The notes under the pieces were generated by a model. That model saw only the letters and a list, made by a program, of their open reading frames with translations. It made no database searches and was not told where the DNA came from. A stretch of DNA of 64,000 nucleotides from Isoetes taiwanensis (taxonomy: Eukaryota; Streptophyta; Lycopodiopsida; Isoetales; Isoetaceae), in contig JAJEKV010000002.1 of the NCBI GenBank assembly GCA_021234155.1, forward strand, positions 10,406,725 to 10,470,724. The letters are read 5' to 3'. How positions within the stretch are numbered: position 1 is the stretch's first letter; each line of letters begins with the position of its first letter. The position numbers were made by a program, and so were the translations under genes. Below, in pieces: positions 35,335-47,030 of the stretch.

Positions 35335-35816
35335 GAAGGAAGGAAGGAAGTTTATTTTAACGTCCACGGAGGCCAGAGGCCTATGAGACGGTACATGCAG
35401 AGAACAGGCAAAAAAGCCAAAAACCCCAACACCAAAAACAAACAATGTAACTGTACAGTAGAACCCTACTACCGGGATGAAAAAACCCCCACTTGGGAGG
35501 AAAAACCCTAACAGTAGGCTCTCAAATACCATGCCCCCGAAGAGCAAGTCTGACGGCCGAAATCTGCAGGATGTAAGCTCCCAGTCGCGCTACCATAGGT
35601 GATGCGAGTAACTGATGGAGCGGTGTGTCAGAGCATCTAAGAGCAGTGTGCACTGCTCGGACATGGGCATATGCTGGGCACCGCTGGAGGGCATGGTGCT
35701 CATCCTCTATCACGTGCATCTCACAACACTGACATACCCTCTCCTCCCTGGGGATCCCGTGCCCGCCATTCACCCCCCAGCGACCTGTTTCAATTCTGAG
35801 GTAATGGGAACCCGTC
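35335..35816 (-). mobile_element. LINE copy, reversed, 5'-truncated, (TTCC)n tail
   Basis: On the minus strand, from about 35816, the frame reads VIRTGSHYLRIETGRW, then VNGGHGIPREERVCQCC, VIEDEHHALQRCPAY. This is the same zinc-knuckle C-terminus as the copy at 15622 and aligns residue by residue over that part. It ends near 35522 and is followed by a 3' UTR with GGCCTCCGTGGACGTTAAAA. The tail is TTCC repeats rather than TTCTA, so the copies belong to related but distinct subfamilies. Confidence 0.8.
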
Positions 35817-36261
35817 CTTATTACGTTTTAGTAATCAATGTAAAGCTATCCTTGCCCCAACCTTAGAAAACCCATATAGGTTCTTAGAGTTAGAGGCAAT
35901 ATTCCATGCTTGTTATTCCTAGTCTAGAGTCCATTGGTGTCATGCCACCACTCAACTAGGAATAATGCAACCTTGATTATTTTTTCATCATTGACTATAA
36001 CATTGAAATATCTAACTACCCCAATGCATGCATCATGCATTATTACAACAATGGTCTGCATAATATTGGGCATACCATCATTTCAGATCCGCACTACCAT
36101 TTCAGATCAAGTCAAACTGAAGGTCCGTCAGCATCCCGTTGCTCATCTCCCAAAATATAAGAGAATCCAAAATATAAGAGCCATGAAAAGCTCTATTTTC
36201 TTGCAAAGAAGTGGAACCGAGTTGTTGCCAGTTGTTTTTTGTATGGGAACGAAGGAAATTT

Positions 36262-36360
36262 GAATTTTTTTTTTTTTGGTGTGTTATGGGATTTTTGAAT
36301 TTTTATTTTTTTTGCAAGTCAAAAAACCATCATCTCCCATAACACACCAACAAAAATTTT
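36262..36360. repeat. Short inverted repeat, MITE-like
   Basis: Perfect 14-base arms GGTGTGTTATGGGA (36278-36291) and its complement (36335-36348) are bordered outward by poly-T and poly-A-like runs that extend the pairing. The 43-base loop is T-rich. No target duplication was identified. Confidence 0.7.
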
Positions 36361-38160
36361 CAAAATCTTTTTGAATATAAAGGGACCATAAGCATTTCCT
36401 AATGTACATGATTGACGCATGGGAACAACATATATCTCCAAGAAGGAATTGCAAATAACAAATATATTGCCAACACATGTATGAGATAATGAATACCAAG
36501 CATAGTAATTACCAGAACCATGTAATCATCGGTAAAAACTAAAGAAAATGCATTTTGGAAACATCAATTTTATTTTATTCTTATGGGACATTATTCGTTT
36601 CTATCTTCATTGCACTTGCATCCTTCTATAACAATTAAAGGTACATGACACTACTATAAGCTGCCATCTAAGTTGTTGCAAACACATCTAGGTAAATGTC
36701 AGGTATCTCCCATAACAATCAAAGGTATATGCCACTACTATAAGATGCCATCTAAGTTGTTGCAAGCATCTATCATCATATAATGTACAAATTTTGCCAT
36801 TTGATATGGATAGGAAAGACTCCTAATTAACCAAACTCCCTTTTCAAACCATAATAAGATTTGAATGCTCAATGTAGGAACTCATAAGACCAAGAGATTC
36901 ACTTATATGTATATTGGATATGCCATCTGCAAAGATGAAGTCAGGTGAAAATTCCTTATTTATCATTGTTTCTAACAAAAAACACTTTTTCATACATCCT
37001 ATCCATCCCTCTGCATGTGTAACCTATAAAATATTTTTACATATTCAAGACGAGAAGCTAGCAAACTTTTGTACATATTTTTTGCGCAAACTTTTCTTAA
37101 CTATTCACATGGTGGGCCATTGCAACGGCCAAACTCCATTCACCTTCAAAGAAAACTAAGGTTAGAACCTGGTCTTTTCTCAATGTAGATTGTCACATTT
37201 TGGTCCATATTTATGCACACACGCAGTAGGCTGGAAGGAAAACACCACAGAAGACCAAGGTATATTTGAGACAACTATAAAAAACATAGCAACATCCTCT
37301 CAATAAAAAAAACATTAGGCTTCAAGGTTACAAAAGCAATCCCACTCGTTTCAAATACCTTGCTAATCTATAACATGCAAGTTAAATTCCTATTGATCGT
37401 TATCATGTACAAAATCCAACTTCCTTAAGCCTATGCCCTCTGAAAAATTGCTTCACTAAATCTTCTATTTTTTAGGTAAAACCTTGTTCGATCTCAAATG
37501 CCTTAGTGCACATCGTTGATGTTATACTGAAAAAACTAGGAAGCACAGTAATTCGTAACATACAATTGAACTTCATGCTCATCTTGCAAAAATGATTTCT
37601 TTGGGGCAGCCAAAATAGCCAAAAGAAGCGAGACAATGCCGAACTTGCTTTGAAGCTTACGAAGAAACAGAAAATCTAAATATAGAGACTAGAGAGGGAG
37701 CAAAGTTTTAGAATAGCACTCTCAGGTGGAGGGTAGCAAGTTCTCTCGTTGAATCTGTGATTAGGATCCTCATGGGTGTTGATGGATGCCATAATCTTCA
37801 CTGTGGCATGATATTCTATGTACTTCTTTTCCAGTTTTCTTTATTGTGGTTTCTTTATGCCTCCTATTTTGTATCGGCAAACAATTTTTTTTAATGTTTG
37901 TTGGGATTCAAATGGCTCATATCTGATTAGCCTCTTGACGTTTTTGTGTTTACTATCCTGAGTAATCAATGATCTCGTATAATATAATATAATATTGTCT
38001 GGAGGTTACTTTGTCCGATTTCTATATGATATTAATCCTTTCTTAGCATTTGGATTACCTGCATTCACAATTTTATGGATCAATCGGTGTATTGCATATC
38101 TCTTAAAACCATGTAAAACCTACCTTGCAAGGGCTTCGGTTTTCTAGCTACACAAGGTGG
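36361..38160. other. No recognisable gene
   Basis: Includes a duplicated block with CCACTACTATAAG.TGCCATC, then TAAGTTGTTGCAA, at about 36649 and 36729. Otherwise nothing supported. Confidence 0.4.
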
Positions 38161-38167
38161 CCATATG

Positions 38168-38630
38168 TCAAGTTGTTCTTGGGTGGGTTACATCAAATGT
38201 TCAGTTTGGTCTTCGAATCATATCAACTAGGATTATCTTATACCTTTATCTGGTATACCAAATATCTTATACTGGTGGAGTTTTGATAAAATATCGGATT
38301 GTTTATGGAGTGGGATAACATGTCGTTTGAATATTACTTTGGCAATAACCTTGCTTTTCCTCTTATATGGTAAATATCATCAAGTCTAGTAATCAAGCTT
38401 GGGACAACAACTTCTCAAGTTGTTCTTGGGTGAGTTACATCAGATGTGCACTTTAGTCTTCGACTCATATAAACTAGAAGTATCGTATACCTTTATCTGG
38501 TATAGGAAACATCTTATGCCGTGGAGTTTTGATAAAATATTTGATTGTTTATGGGATGGGGATGATCTGCCATTTGAATACACTTTGGCAATCTCCTTGC
38601 TTTTCCTCATATATGGTAAATATCATCAAA
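38168..38630 (+). repeat. Two 216-bp coding-like direct repeats, period 247 bp
   Basis: Copies 38168-38383 and 38415-38630 are about 85% alike by eye. Both translate in one frame to a similar peptide (KLFLG.LHQM, LVF.SY, SYTFIWY.K). The second is open (38399-38662), the first has stops. They directly precede the endonuclease part of the LINE and may be from its first ORF or an older insertion. Confidence 0.7.
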
Positions 38631-38799
38631 TCCGCTCAAAAAAGTTGTCCTCCCAAGCCTGATCACAACTCTAGCAATCGTAAAGATTGGAAAAAATCCC
38701 TCTTGTATTTCATCAAGATATGTGTAGCTCCAAGACTTTTACTCCTATGGTTCGTTCACCATGGTCGGGGTCAACTTTGAACTTGGTGCCCACATCTCC

Positions 38800-41700
38800 T
38801 TCTCCTGACTCACCTATGGTTTCGTCCGAGACTCCAGGCCATTCATGAAGGTATGGAATGAAACAAGGTGGTTAATAATATTAGCTCCCCTCATGATTAT
38901 AGTATCCTGGAATTTGCATGATATCAAAGGGATACCTTTGGTTTCAAGCAGCTATCAGGTCAATGAAAGTAGATATCATCATGTTGCAGGAATACATGCT
39001 ATCGGACTTTGAGGCCAGATCTCTGGGTAATGGGGTCGGTGGTGGATATTCCTCTTTCAGTTGTATTGTACAAGGTACCAAAGGAGGCATGCGTGTACTT
39101 TGGAAAGGGCAAGTGCAGAGGCGCCAATTTGCAGATACTAGGGATAGGTGGCAGATAGTTATTTTTGGAAGCCAAAATTGCTATTGGGGGCTTATAAATA
39201 TTTACGCATCCCATAAACCTGCGAAAAGGTAGCTATGTGGAAGGACATTGGGGTTGGATCCCTCAGCATGAGAGTATGGTTAAAAATTGGATGCTTGGAG
39301 GGGGCTTGAATATGATTGATGTGTGGGTAGTGGGATCAAAAAGTAGGTCTGCACAGAAATCTATAGATAGAGGAAGAGCGTTTTTGGATATCTCTTATAA
39401 ACACTGTGGGTCTCTCTTTGGTCTCTCATTCTAATACTACATTCTTTTGGTGTAATAAGCAAAAAGGGTATGGTAGGGTATACTGCCTCATATCCTTCCC
39501 ATTCGCCTGCACAATCTTAACATGGTGCTTTATGGATAAGTGTTATGTGGAAGGTGAGCTCTTCTTCTCGCAGTCGAATCATGTCCCACAAAAGATGGTT
39601 CTGGAGAATGTCCCTACAGGAAAGCAGGTAATGTCCCATTTTAATTTAATACCTCGTGGTTGGAAAAAGTGGCATTTTGCACTCCTTTTACGAAATTTCT
39701 TGCCTCCATGGACAGTGGAATGAATACTCTCTCTATGAAAGCTTGGGCCCATAAACTCAATGCTATGAAGCATGGATAGAAAAAGTGGCGAAAAAAACAG
39801 AGCTTTGAAGTTTAAAAGAGAGAAAGATTTGATCTGCAATGAGCTCAGGAAAATTAAGCAGGAGCTATTTGGTGATCTATCGAGCTAAGCATTCCTTCAA
39901 AGAGGAGCTTGAAGGTAAAGCTAATGCAATTGAAGAGGAAGAAGCAAGAGGAACGGTTGTGCATTCCAAAACCAAATAGTATGCAGAACTTAACCATGAT
40001 AATTCTAAGTATTGTTTTAGAATGGTTGGCGCTAGGCTATATGATAACAGTATCACATCTATACAAGACGAGAATCAGAATGTCTTAACAAATCAAGATG
40101 AAATTAAAACCTTCATTAAGTTTCCAGTCACAATTTAAAGAGGATCAAGTCCCCTCTTCATACACGTCTCAGATCTCTCAGTGGTTGGGAAAGGTGGACT
40201 AGACAAGGAGGGTTCCTAAGGATGATAATGCAACCTTATTACAACACCTAGGGAGCGAAGAAATCTATACGACTCTTCCTGGCTGCAGGTCAATCCCCTG
40301 GTCCAGATGGGTTCCCTCCTGAGTTTTTTTTTTTTTTGAATTTTAAGATGTTATGGGGGCCGACTTCCTCAAAGTTGTAAGGGGAGCCTGGGCCTCTAAG
40401 CTATTGCATCCATCTTTAGCTGCAGGATTCATCACTCTTATTCCAAGACCCCGAGCTCTCGGTGAATGGACGCCTATAGCGTTGACCAACGTTCAATTAT
40501 AAAGTTCTAATGAAAGTTCTTGCCAATGGGCTGAAGCCATCATTGGCAATGAGCAGTCTGCCTTTCTCCCCGGAAGGTACAACCTGGACATTTACTTGGC
40601 TGCAAGAGAGGGCTTGCACTGGAGCAGGGTATCGAAACAGAATTGTGTGCTTGTCAAGATGGATTTCAGAAGAGTGTATAATTCTTTTAGATGGGAGGGC
40701 TTACAAGTGGTAATGGCTTATATGGGTTTTAATCGACAATTCACCAATATTTCAATGGGTATGAATAGACTAGCCCCTTATCTATTTCTCATCACGGTTA
40801 ATTTGCTTACTAGGATGGTGAATCTCAGGATCTCTGAAGGTTTGAGTGGCCTAACTCTACCTGGTCGAGATGACAAGCTTACTGTTATGCAATATGCAGA
40901 TGATAGCTTTAAGTTTCTCATATTTGATGATAATAGCTTTCAGTCCCTTTGTGACATCCTGGTTGATTTTGACTGAATTCTAACAAATGTTCTATCATGT
41001 GGGCTCTGGGATGCGATGTTGACCCTCGTGCAAGGACCTTGGGAATAGAAGCAAGGGTGACAGTTAAACTTCCGAGTCTTCCACTTCCTCTTGCTAATAG
41101 TCTCATGGGCCTGTGGTCCCCTCTGTTGGACTGCTTTCGAAAGAAAGTTGGCTTATGGTCGACCAAAGGACTTGCTGTGTTGGGGCAAGTCACAATAGCT
41201 AATGTTGTATTGAGTGCATCTCATGTTTATTTCTCATCAGTACTGGTTGCCCAAAAAGGAGTATATAATCAGATTCAGGTCATAAGCACGAGATTTATAT
41301 GGCATAGCTCAGATCACCTGGTCAGAGCTCTGTAAAGATAAAAGGGAAGGTGGTTTGGGCTGTAAGGACCCATTCACTCAAGCTCAAGCCTTAGCTGCCA
41401 AATTTATATGGTGACTTATACAAGGAGACACCTCTCCCATGCTAGTATTTGTCAAATATTGGTTCGACCAATGTAAGCTCAAAGGCAAACCCTTGCTACC
41501 GAGGGATGACCCATGGCAGCCTTTAGAGATTTCAAGCTTGTGCTAGGAACTTTCCCAACAATGCAAAGAATAGTTCAGATCTGGGAGCTTATGCAAGCTC
41601 CTTGCTCCCCCTCAGATTCGCTGCAAGATGCAGGTAAGATGAGCCTTTTCTGGGATGAACAGGTCTGGGAATTGGGGCATCTCCCCTTGGCCTTGGTGCA

Positions 41701-41870
41701 TCATCGCATCTTTATGAAATGGAGGACCTATGGGTCTCTAGACTGCATCATCTCTAAGAGAATGGAAGATAGACTTCTTGGACCAAGTTTAAGAGTAAAA
41801 TGCACAACACAGAGGAAGGAGATAGGAAGATTCTAAGAGAGGAGGATTGTGGCATGAAGTACTTTTCTTT
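38800..41870 (+). mobile_element. L1-like LINE, full set of domains but heavily broken
   Basis: Reading 5' to 3' through shifting frames: an AP-endonuclease start (IVSWNLHDIKG near 38898, then IRSMKVDIIMLQEYML), further endonuclease (GGMRVLWKG, WGLINIYASH), a reverse transcriptase beginning near 40280 (AGQSPGPDGFPPEFF), GFITLIPRPRALGEWTPIAL, NEQSAFLPGRYNLD, VLVKMDFRRVYNSF, and the catalytic YADD box (about 40897). The L1-type end follows, with REGGLGCKDPFTQAQALAAK at about 41345-41410. Many stops, frameshifts and a poly-T insertion at 40325 rule out activity. Order and motifs fit plant L1 elements. Confidence 0.85.
40510..40976 (+). pseudogene. Reverse transcriptase core of the L1-like LINE
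   Basis: The longest open part (40596-40976) encodes 126 residues from the conserved fingers/palm (VLVKMDFRRVYNSF, matching the KxDxxKAYD box with KAYD changed to RVYN) to QYADDSFKFLIFDD. The strand with both catalytic aspartates of YADD is kept. An internal segment around GFNRQFTNISMGMNRLAPYLF appears shortened compared with active L1 proteins. Confidence 0.8.
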
Positions 41871-41879
41871 GTGAATTAA

Positions 41880-42830
41880 AAAGCAAAGCCCTAACTTGCT
41901 GTGAGATCCGGCAGCGGTAAAAACCCTTAGTTGGAACACCATTGGTGTAGAACTGTCTATATACTTCCGAGACAGAATTGCATGTTCGTATAACATATAT
42001 TGATTAGTGCTATGCTTTTGAAAACCATATGCTGAGGTGGAAAACGGGTTTGATCCATCTTCATGGGTTATTGTTGTTGGAAGAGAAATATGACATGGCA
42101 CATTTCCTTCATCAAGGGCATAGGACTATCGATTATACTGGATTAGATTATATATTATAACTAGCTGAGGGGAGCATTTAGGGTGTCCACATGCATGGGA
42201 ATTTTCGAAATCTCCACCCCGCAACCTTCCCAATCTAGAGAATCTCCACCCCGCAACCTTCCCAATCTAGAGAGGCCCCTCACTCTGAGCTTAATTTGGA
42301 GGCCCAGAGTGGAACACTCCATGCTACCCATTGGAGGCTGCCACCTCTTTGAATCACAAAATGACATGTAACTGCACTTCCCACTTGGCTGAAAACAGAG
42401 CTGAAATTCCCATTGGGAAGACCAATGTTTCTATCTTAGCCTAAAATATCCCAGCCATCCTTCCAATCCAAAAATGTGCGCATGCACTGTGGGTTGCCCA
42501 TTGAAGTATACTTGACCAAGGCTGTTTCTACTATAATATAATGCAAGATGTTGCCTTCCATTACCCATAAATCAAGCTTATGGAACACTGAAAACAAAAT
42601 GCATCTTGCATAGGATGGGTTGAACCCAAGTGGAAAAAACCAATATCTCTTGTTCTCAAATGACAAAATGAGAGAAATTTGAGCTCCAACAATGCAGGAT
42701 TATGCCCAATTCCATCTCTAATTCAAAATCCTGCCCCAGTTCTGAATCTGCCAGAATCTCTCTCTGCCCCAGTAATTTTCCATCTATAGATTCATAATGC
42801 TAGTTCAGATTTGCATTATTTAATGTAAAC
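41880..42830. other. LINE flank and intergenic DNA
   Basis: Contains a perfect tandem duplication of about 34 bases (AATCTCCACCCCGCAACCTT, then CCCAATCTAGAG) at about 42207-42274. The minus-strand frame 42436-42666 has no recognised motif. Confidence 0.5.
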
Positions 42831-42854
42831 AGAAAATTTCAGACACGGGCATGA

Positions 42855-43024
42855 ATTAACTCATGTGTTACCTTGAATAAGCACCAGTCTTTTAGAATGT
42901 CAAACATGCCTTGGAATTGCGAATAAACTAACACCCTGTGACCTGTTGCTTTGAGCTTCACCATCATCTTGTCCAACAATAGCAATTTACCCGAAGGCCA
43001 GAAATGCAATATGTTGGAAAACAA
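42855..43024 (-). pseudogene. CHD3/PICKLE-type SNF2 chromatin remodeller, exon fragment
   Basis: The minus strand reads [20 protein letters not shown], then [18 protein letters not shown], and stops at an AAG|GTAACA donor (about 42870). This is the start of the helicase C-terminal lobe of CHD-family remodellers ([38 protein letters not shown]). The upstream acceptor is not obvious and no other exons were found within several kb. It is a lone exon-sized piece in retrotransposon-rich DNA. Confidence 0.75.
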
Positions 43025-43328
43025 TTGCTACAGGAGTATATCATTAACCATTGGCCTCTTCTTCACGTTTACTTGGTTCAATCCCTTCTAAGGAAAATGG
43101 ATTGTCGTAGATCTTACAAAGCTCCATAACCTATTGTGACTTTCCAGAAATGTACTTGAGCTTATAAACCTATTGTGACATTCCAGAACCTGCGGAAGCT
43201 TCTAGCAAACGCTGCAACATACTTAGGCTTCTAGATCCTACTCTCAAGCTTTTAAAAAGGGCAAATTATCTTTGAGAAGGCACACTTCGAATGCAAGGGC
43301 TGAGGCAGCCAAAATATTCTAGATTCCT

Positions 43329-43583
43329 CTACTTTCTCCTCCTCCTTCGACTACTACTTCGATGTCCAGAATTAGGCCCTAATGCAGGGTCACGAGGATC
43401 GACGGCAACCCAGGCAGGAAAAAACTTCACATAACGTTGCGGGAGAAAACCATCCACACTGTAAAATGGCACATCCAATGAAAAGTACATACCATCGGCC
43501 CACTCCCAGTGATTTGCCGTTTGGGCAACCCAAAAGTATCCTATCCCATGACATCCTTCCAATCCAAAAAGTATACAATGCAC
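43329..43583 (-). CDS. Hypothetical ORF, 84 codons
   Basis: The protein-like sequence contains HGIGYFWVAQTANHWEWADG and SLDVPFYSVDGFLPQRYV, and ends in an Arg-rich tail (SSSRRRRRK). Aromatic-rich and not of random composition, but no known family is recognised. It may be a fragment of a larger gene or transposon. Confidence 0.3.
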   Translation of the reverse strand: MHCILFGLEGCHGIGYFWVAQTANHWEWADGMYFSLDVPFYSVDGFLPQRYVKFFPAWVAVDPRDPALGPNSGHRSSSRRRRRK

Positions 43584-44139
43584 CCACCCCCCTCAACAAA
43601 ATGCGTAAGTCAACGAAGACCTTTTTGTGGAAATTTTACTAGGGCTGGAAAAAACAAAATCCGTAAGGCCCTATTTCCATGAGCCCAAAAATGCCCTAGA
43701 CTTGGAAGCCAGGGTGCACCAAAATCCTTTCCCATGCTCTGCCTGACCCAGCCTTGCGCCTACGTGGCCCTGGAATCGCCTTGGGCACTCAGAAGGGGAG
43801 CTATTCTTCTGGGCGACCCTGGCCTGGCTGCTGCTGGTGAAATGAGCTCCACCACCAACTGCATAGCGACGTTGGGAAAATTCCCCGGGAGAGTGTTATG
43901 CTACCATCCATGCTGGACAAAAATCCATCCTAGCTGGTAGGCATCTGAAAGCCCTCCTGGCAGAAATTCATTTGTTTCTAGATCCTTCCCGCCCAGCAAG
44001 AACAGACCCGGATCTTGTACCCTTAGCTGGGTCGATTCTTGCACCAGCCCCATTCCATCGAGCAACAAGGACTCTGCAAAAAATTTCGAGGTATTAGACA
44101 TGTATTTTTTATTGAAAATGAGTTCTGGCATCATTCATA

Positions 44140-45090
44140 CCTCTGTTCTTTCCTTATCATTCTTTCCACGAAATAGTAAGGCATGATTCTTTTCCTGTGA
44201 ATCCTACGTTCGCCAAAAGCTAACCTGTATTAGACTGCTAGATTCGTCATTTCATACCCCTGTTTATGCAATAAATACTCAGATTTATGCAGGTCCGCAT
44301 GACAGAACTGCCAAAAATTTGAGGCTCACCAAACATAACCCAATGGTAATGAAAGCAGCCAGATCCGATGTTGAAAGCATTCGCAAAGCATCATAGGAAG
44401 AAGCTGATTTCCGGAACAAGATGCATAAATATATTTGGTTATCTCGTAGTTTGTATCCTAGAGACCAATCTACTCCAGCAAATTCTTGAGGTTGTATTTG
44501 CATGTGCCATGGTATATTGAATATGCAGATCGATCCACACTGTAGGATCGAGATTCTTGTGAGAGGGCAAGCGATATATATATTCAGTCATTTCGTGTTT
44601 CTTCTCATAGGCGTTCTTCTCACAGCAGTATAGTAGCATTGGGCAAACCTCCCTCCTTTCCCATTACTATGCCTCACATTGGGTTTATCTTTTTGAGCTT
44701 TTTCTTTTTACTAGATCCAAGCTAGACTCACTCTTCTTTCCCAGCGATTAAGTTCGCGCATTTCTTCATCAAAAACTTGTCATATGGTTGGATCTTCTCA
44801 GCTATTCTATGGGTGGGCTTTTCTCCATCATGCTTTGGAAGATACGTCCGTGGAACATCCAGTAGGAATCATTGCACAAAATTTCTTAACACATGCACGA
44901 AATTTGCTAACTTTTTTCAAGTCATACGAGGATAGTTGCATGTGGAAAGGATGAGTAGAACAATTTGTTTTTTTTTCCTTTGAAAAAGGAAGGGTAATTT
45001 GCCTTCTGCTAAATGCTGTAAATTGTCTTGTGCATGTAGTACTTAAAAAATGGACCAGACGTATCATATTAAGCAGGGGTTTGAATTTCA
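44140..45090. other. No gene; contains one arm of a direct repeat
   Basis: Apart from the repeat at 44523-44652, nothing recognised on either strand. Confidence 0.4.
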
Positions 45091-45096
45091 ATGATC

Positions 45097-45331
45097 TGTT
45101 GGAATGTATTTATAATACATCCATACAATCTTAGCCTTTGTCTATTGATAGGTCATTGTTTATTAACATGGAGCTAAAAAGGTCTTTGCCTATTAGCCCT
45201 TCATTATTGTATATAAGAGCATGTACTCTTCATGAATTATACATTCACTTTAGGATTACCTTGTGTTCTTTCTGTCTCGTCCTTTTTGTCTTGTTGCGTC
45301 ACTTTATTTCTTGCATGTTATATTTCCAACA
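45097..45331 (+). mobile_element. Ty1/copia-type LTR, 235 bp
   Basis: It starts TGTTGGAA and ends TTCCAACA, the short inverted ends of an LTR, and is followed at once by a perfect primer-binding site. A TATA box (GTATATAAGAG, about 45210) lies in the expected U3 region. The LTR is short for copia but within the known range. No second LTR and no gag-pol were found in the window, so the element is truncated or rearranged. Confidence 0.85.
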
Positions 45332-45343
45332 TGGTATCAGAGC
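45332..45343 (+). promoter_or_regulatory. Retrotransposon primer-binding site (initiator tRNA-Met)
   Basis: TGGTATCAGAGC is complementary to the 3' end of plant initiator tRNA-Met, the usual minus-strand primer of copia elements. It begins immediately after the LTR's final CA. Confidence 0.9.
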
Positions 45344-45500
45344 CTGGTTCGAGTTCATGGATACTGCAAGGATTGACGGAAAAGTTTTTGTCAAAACAAA
45401 AGCTTCCAAGGAGCTTCAGATGAAGATGAAAGGTAACACGAAGCTAACAACAATCATCTTTCCTTCTTTCTATATTGCACACATATTGACAGCAAATTAA
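45344..45500 (+). pseudogene. Leader and first codons of a copia gag-like frame
   Basis: After the primer site comes CTGGTTCGAGTTC and ATGGATACTGC. The frame MDTARIDGKVFVKTKASKEL continues about 47 codons to a stop at 45500. Position and start fit gag of a copia element, but too little remains to confirm it. A dispersed repeat begins at 45541. Confidence 0.45.
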
Positions 45501-45540
45501 AAGTATAACATCCTGATTGTGAGAGAAAATTAGTTTAGGA

Positions 45541-45710
45541 AGCGCCTATGATTTTGAAATATGAAATACGATTTCGCCTAAGGTTTTGAGGAATATCGAA
45601 CCTCTATATGGCTTTGCCTAAGATTTTAGAATATGAAATACGGGGGCTTGAACCTCTACCAAAATAACTTAATATCCTAATAAGACTACTTTAACCAATG
45701 TACCCAATGA
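45541..45710. repeat. Dispersed repeat, copy 2 (relative at 10680-10850)
   Basis: Same order of words as at 10680: CGCCTATGATTTTGAAATAT, TATCGAACCTCTATATGGCT, ATATGAAATACGGGGGCT, CCAAAATAACTTAATATCC. Identity is about 85-90% by eye. Class unknown. Confidence 0.8.
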
Positions 45711-46049
45711 GCTTATCTTCAATCTATGTCAGAGCTAGTGGATTTCCAGATAGTCTTCCTCAATGCCTTGGATGCTGGCGTCCTCTTCTTCTCATACACA
45801 ATAGATTCAGCCCAATCTTCACCAGCAGCTAAAGTTATCATACCACCTAGATCTGTGAGGAGAGCAGAGTTCTCTTTTTTTTTCAGCCAGTATTTTGGTG
45901 TGCGTATATTGCGAGTCCTCATCATGAAAATGCAGATCGATCCACACCGTAGGATTGAGATTCTCGTGAGAGGGTGAGCAATATATATTCGGTCTTTTCT
46001 TGTTTTTTCTCATTCGGCGTTCTTCTCACAGTAGTATGGCAAACCCTCC

Positions 46050-47030
46050 TGCCCTGCCCTTCTTTTTTTCTCTCATTCATGGACTATCGACTCAGGTGTC
46101 ATATATGTTGTTAAGAAATTTTAATAATGTCTCTCTTTTTTAAGCAAGTTATTGTTATTTATGTGCGTCTAGCATGCATGACAAGCCCATCCTTATTATA
46201 GAGATTTTTTGCCCATCCTTATTATAGGGGTTAAAGCATGGTATAGTGTCTTATTTTAGTTGTCCCCCTGTCCCCCCCTAATTAGTTTGAAAATTAGTTC
46301 GAAAGGTAGTTAGACATTTACCTATTTTCGTTTCTTGCTTCAACCACCACCGCCCGCCCGAGAGAATTCAAAATTTGGGGGAGAATTTTCGGTGCACTAT
46401 CACTGATCACTGATGAAGAAGAATGTATGGACTTTCTCCTAAGATTTGGGTCTGACAGAAGATCAAATTCGGCCTTACAAGAATGTAGAGCCTTTTTGCA
46501 TACTTTCTTTCAAGACAAAAATTTCGGTCTGTTTTTTTGCTTTGAATCCAAGATTTCTTTCATTGTAATTTGATTTCAATAGACATGACTTTGCTTTGTT
46601 TTTTATTTGCATGTATCTTTGGTTTCCTTAAATTTTTTCGGTCTCTTATTATTTGCGTAAGATCAAATTCAATTTCAAGATTGTAAGGCCTCTTGAAATT
46701 TCGTTTGAAGACTAAAATTTGGGTATGTTGCCATTCAAAGTTTGCTTTTAATCACAGATTATTCTCATTCTAGCAATTAAAATTGATTGTAGCGCTCTCT
46801 TTGTTTTGTGTTTGATTTGCATATAGATTTGGTTTCCTTCTTGTAATCATCCGGAAAAAATATATCCCAATGCATTCAAGAGCCATGCATGAAAAATATA
46901 TCCCGAGGAATGTGGTGCATTCTGATTTTTTTTTTGGCATATTGAAGACTTAAAAGTATTACGATATGTAATTCCTTTTCTATATGATACTTTCTTACGC
47001 CTCGTTAATTTTGTAAGCGTGGGGACTATT
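46050..47030. other. 5' flank of the transposase-like gene, no gene seen
   Basis: Contains a short duplication, GCCCATCCTTATTATAG (about 46186 and 46212), and C-rich runs near 46264-46281. No terminal inverted repeat could be matched to the downstream side by eye. Confidence 0.35.

Larger units (their letters stand above)
44523..46049 (+). repeat. Pair of direct repeats, about 125 bp (44523-44652 and 45930-46049)
   Basis: Both copies start TGCAGATCGATCCACAC and run through GAGATTCT.GTGAGAGGG, a TATATATTC stretch, GGCGTTCTTCTCACAG and GGCAAACCTCC. They flank 1.3 kb that includes the copia LTR and a copy of the 10680 dispersed repeat. They could be LTR ends of another element, but TG...CA borders are not seen. 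Confidence 0.75.
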
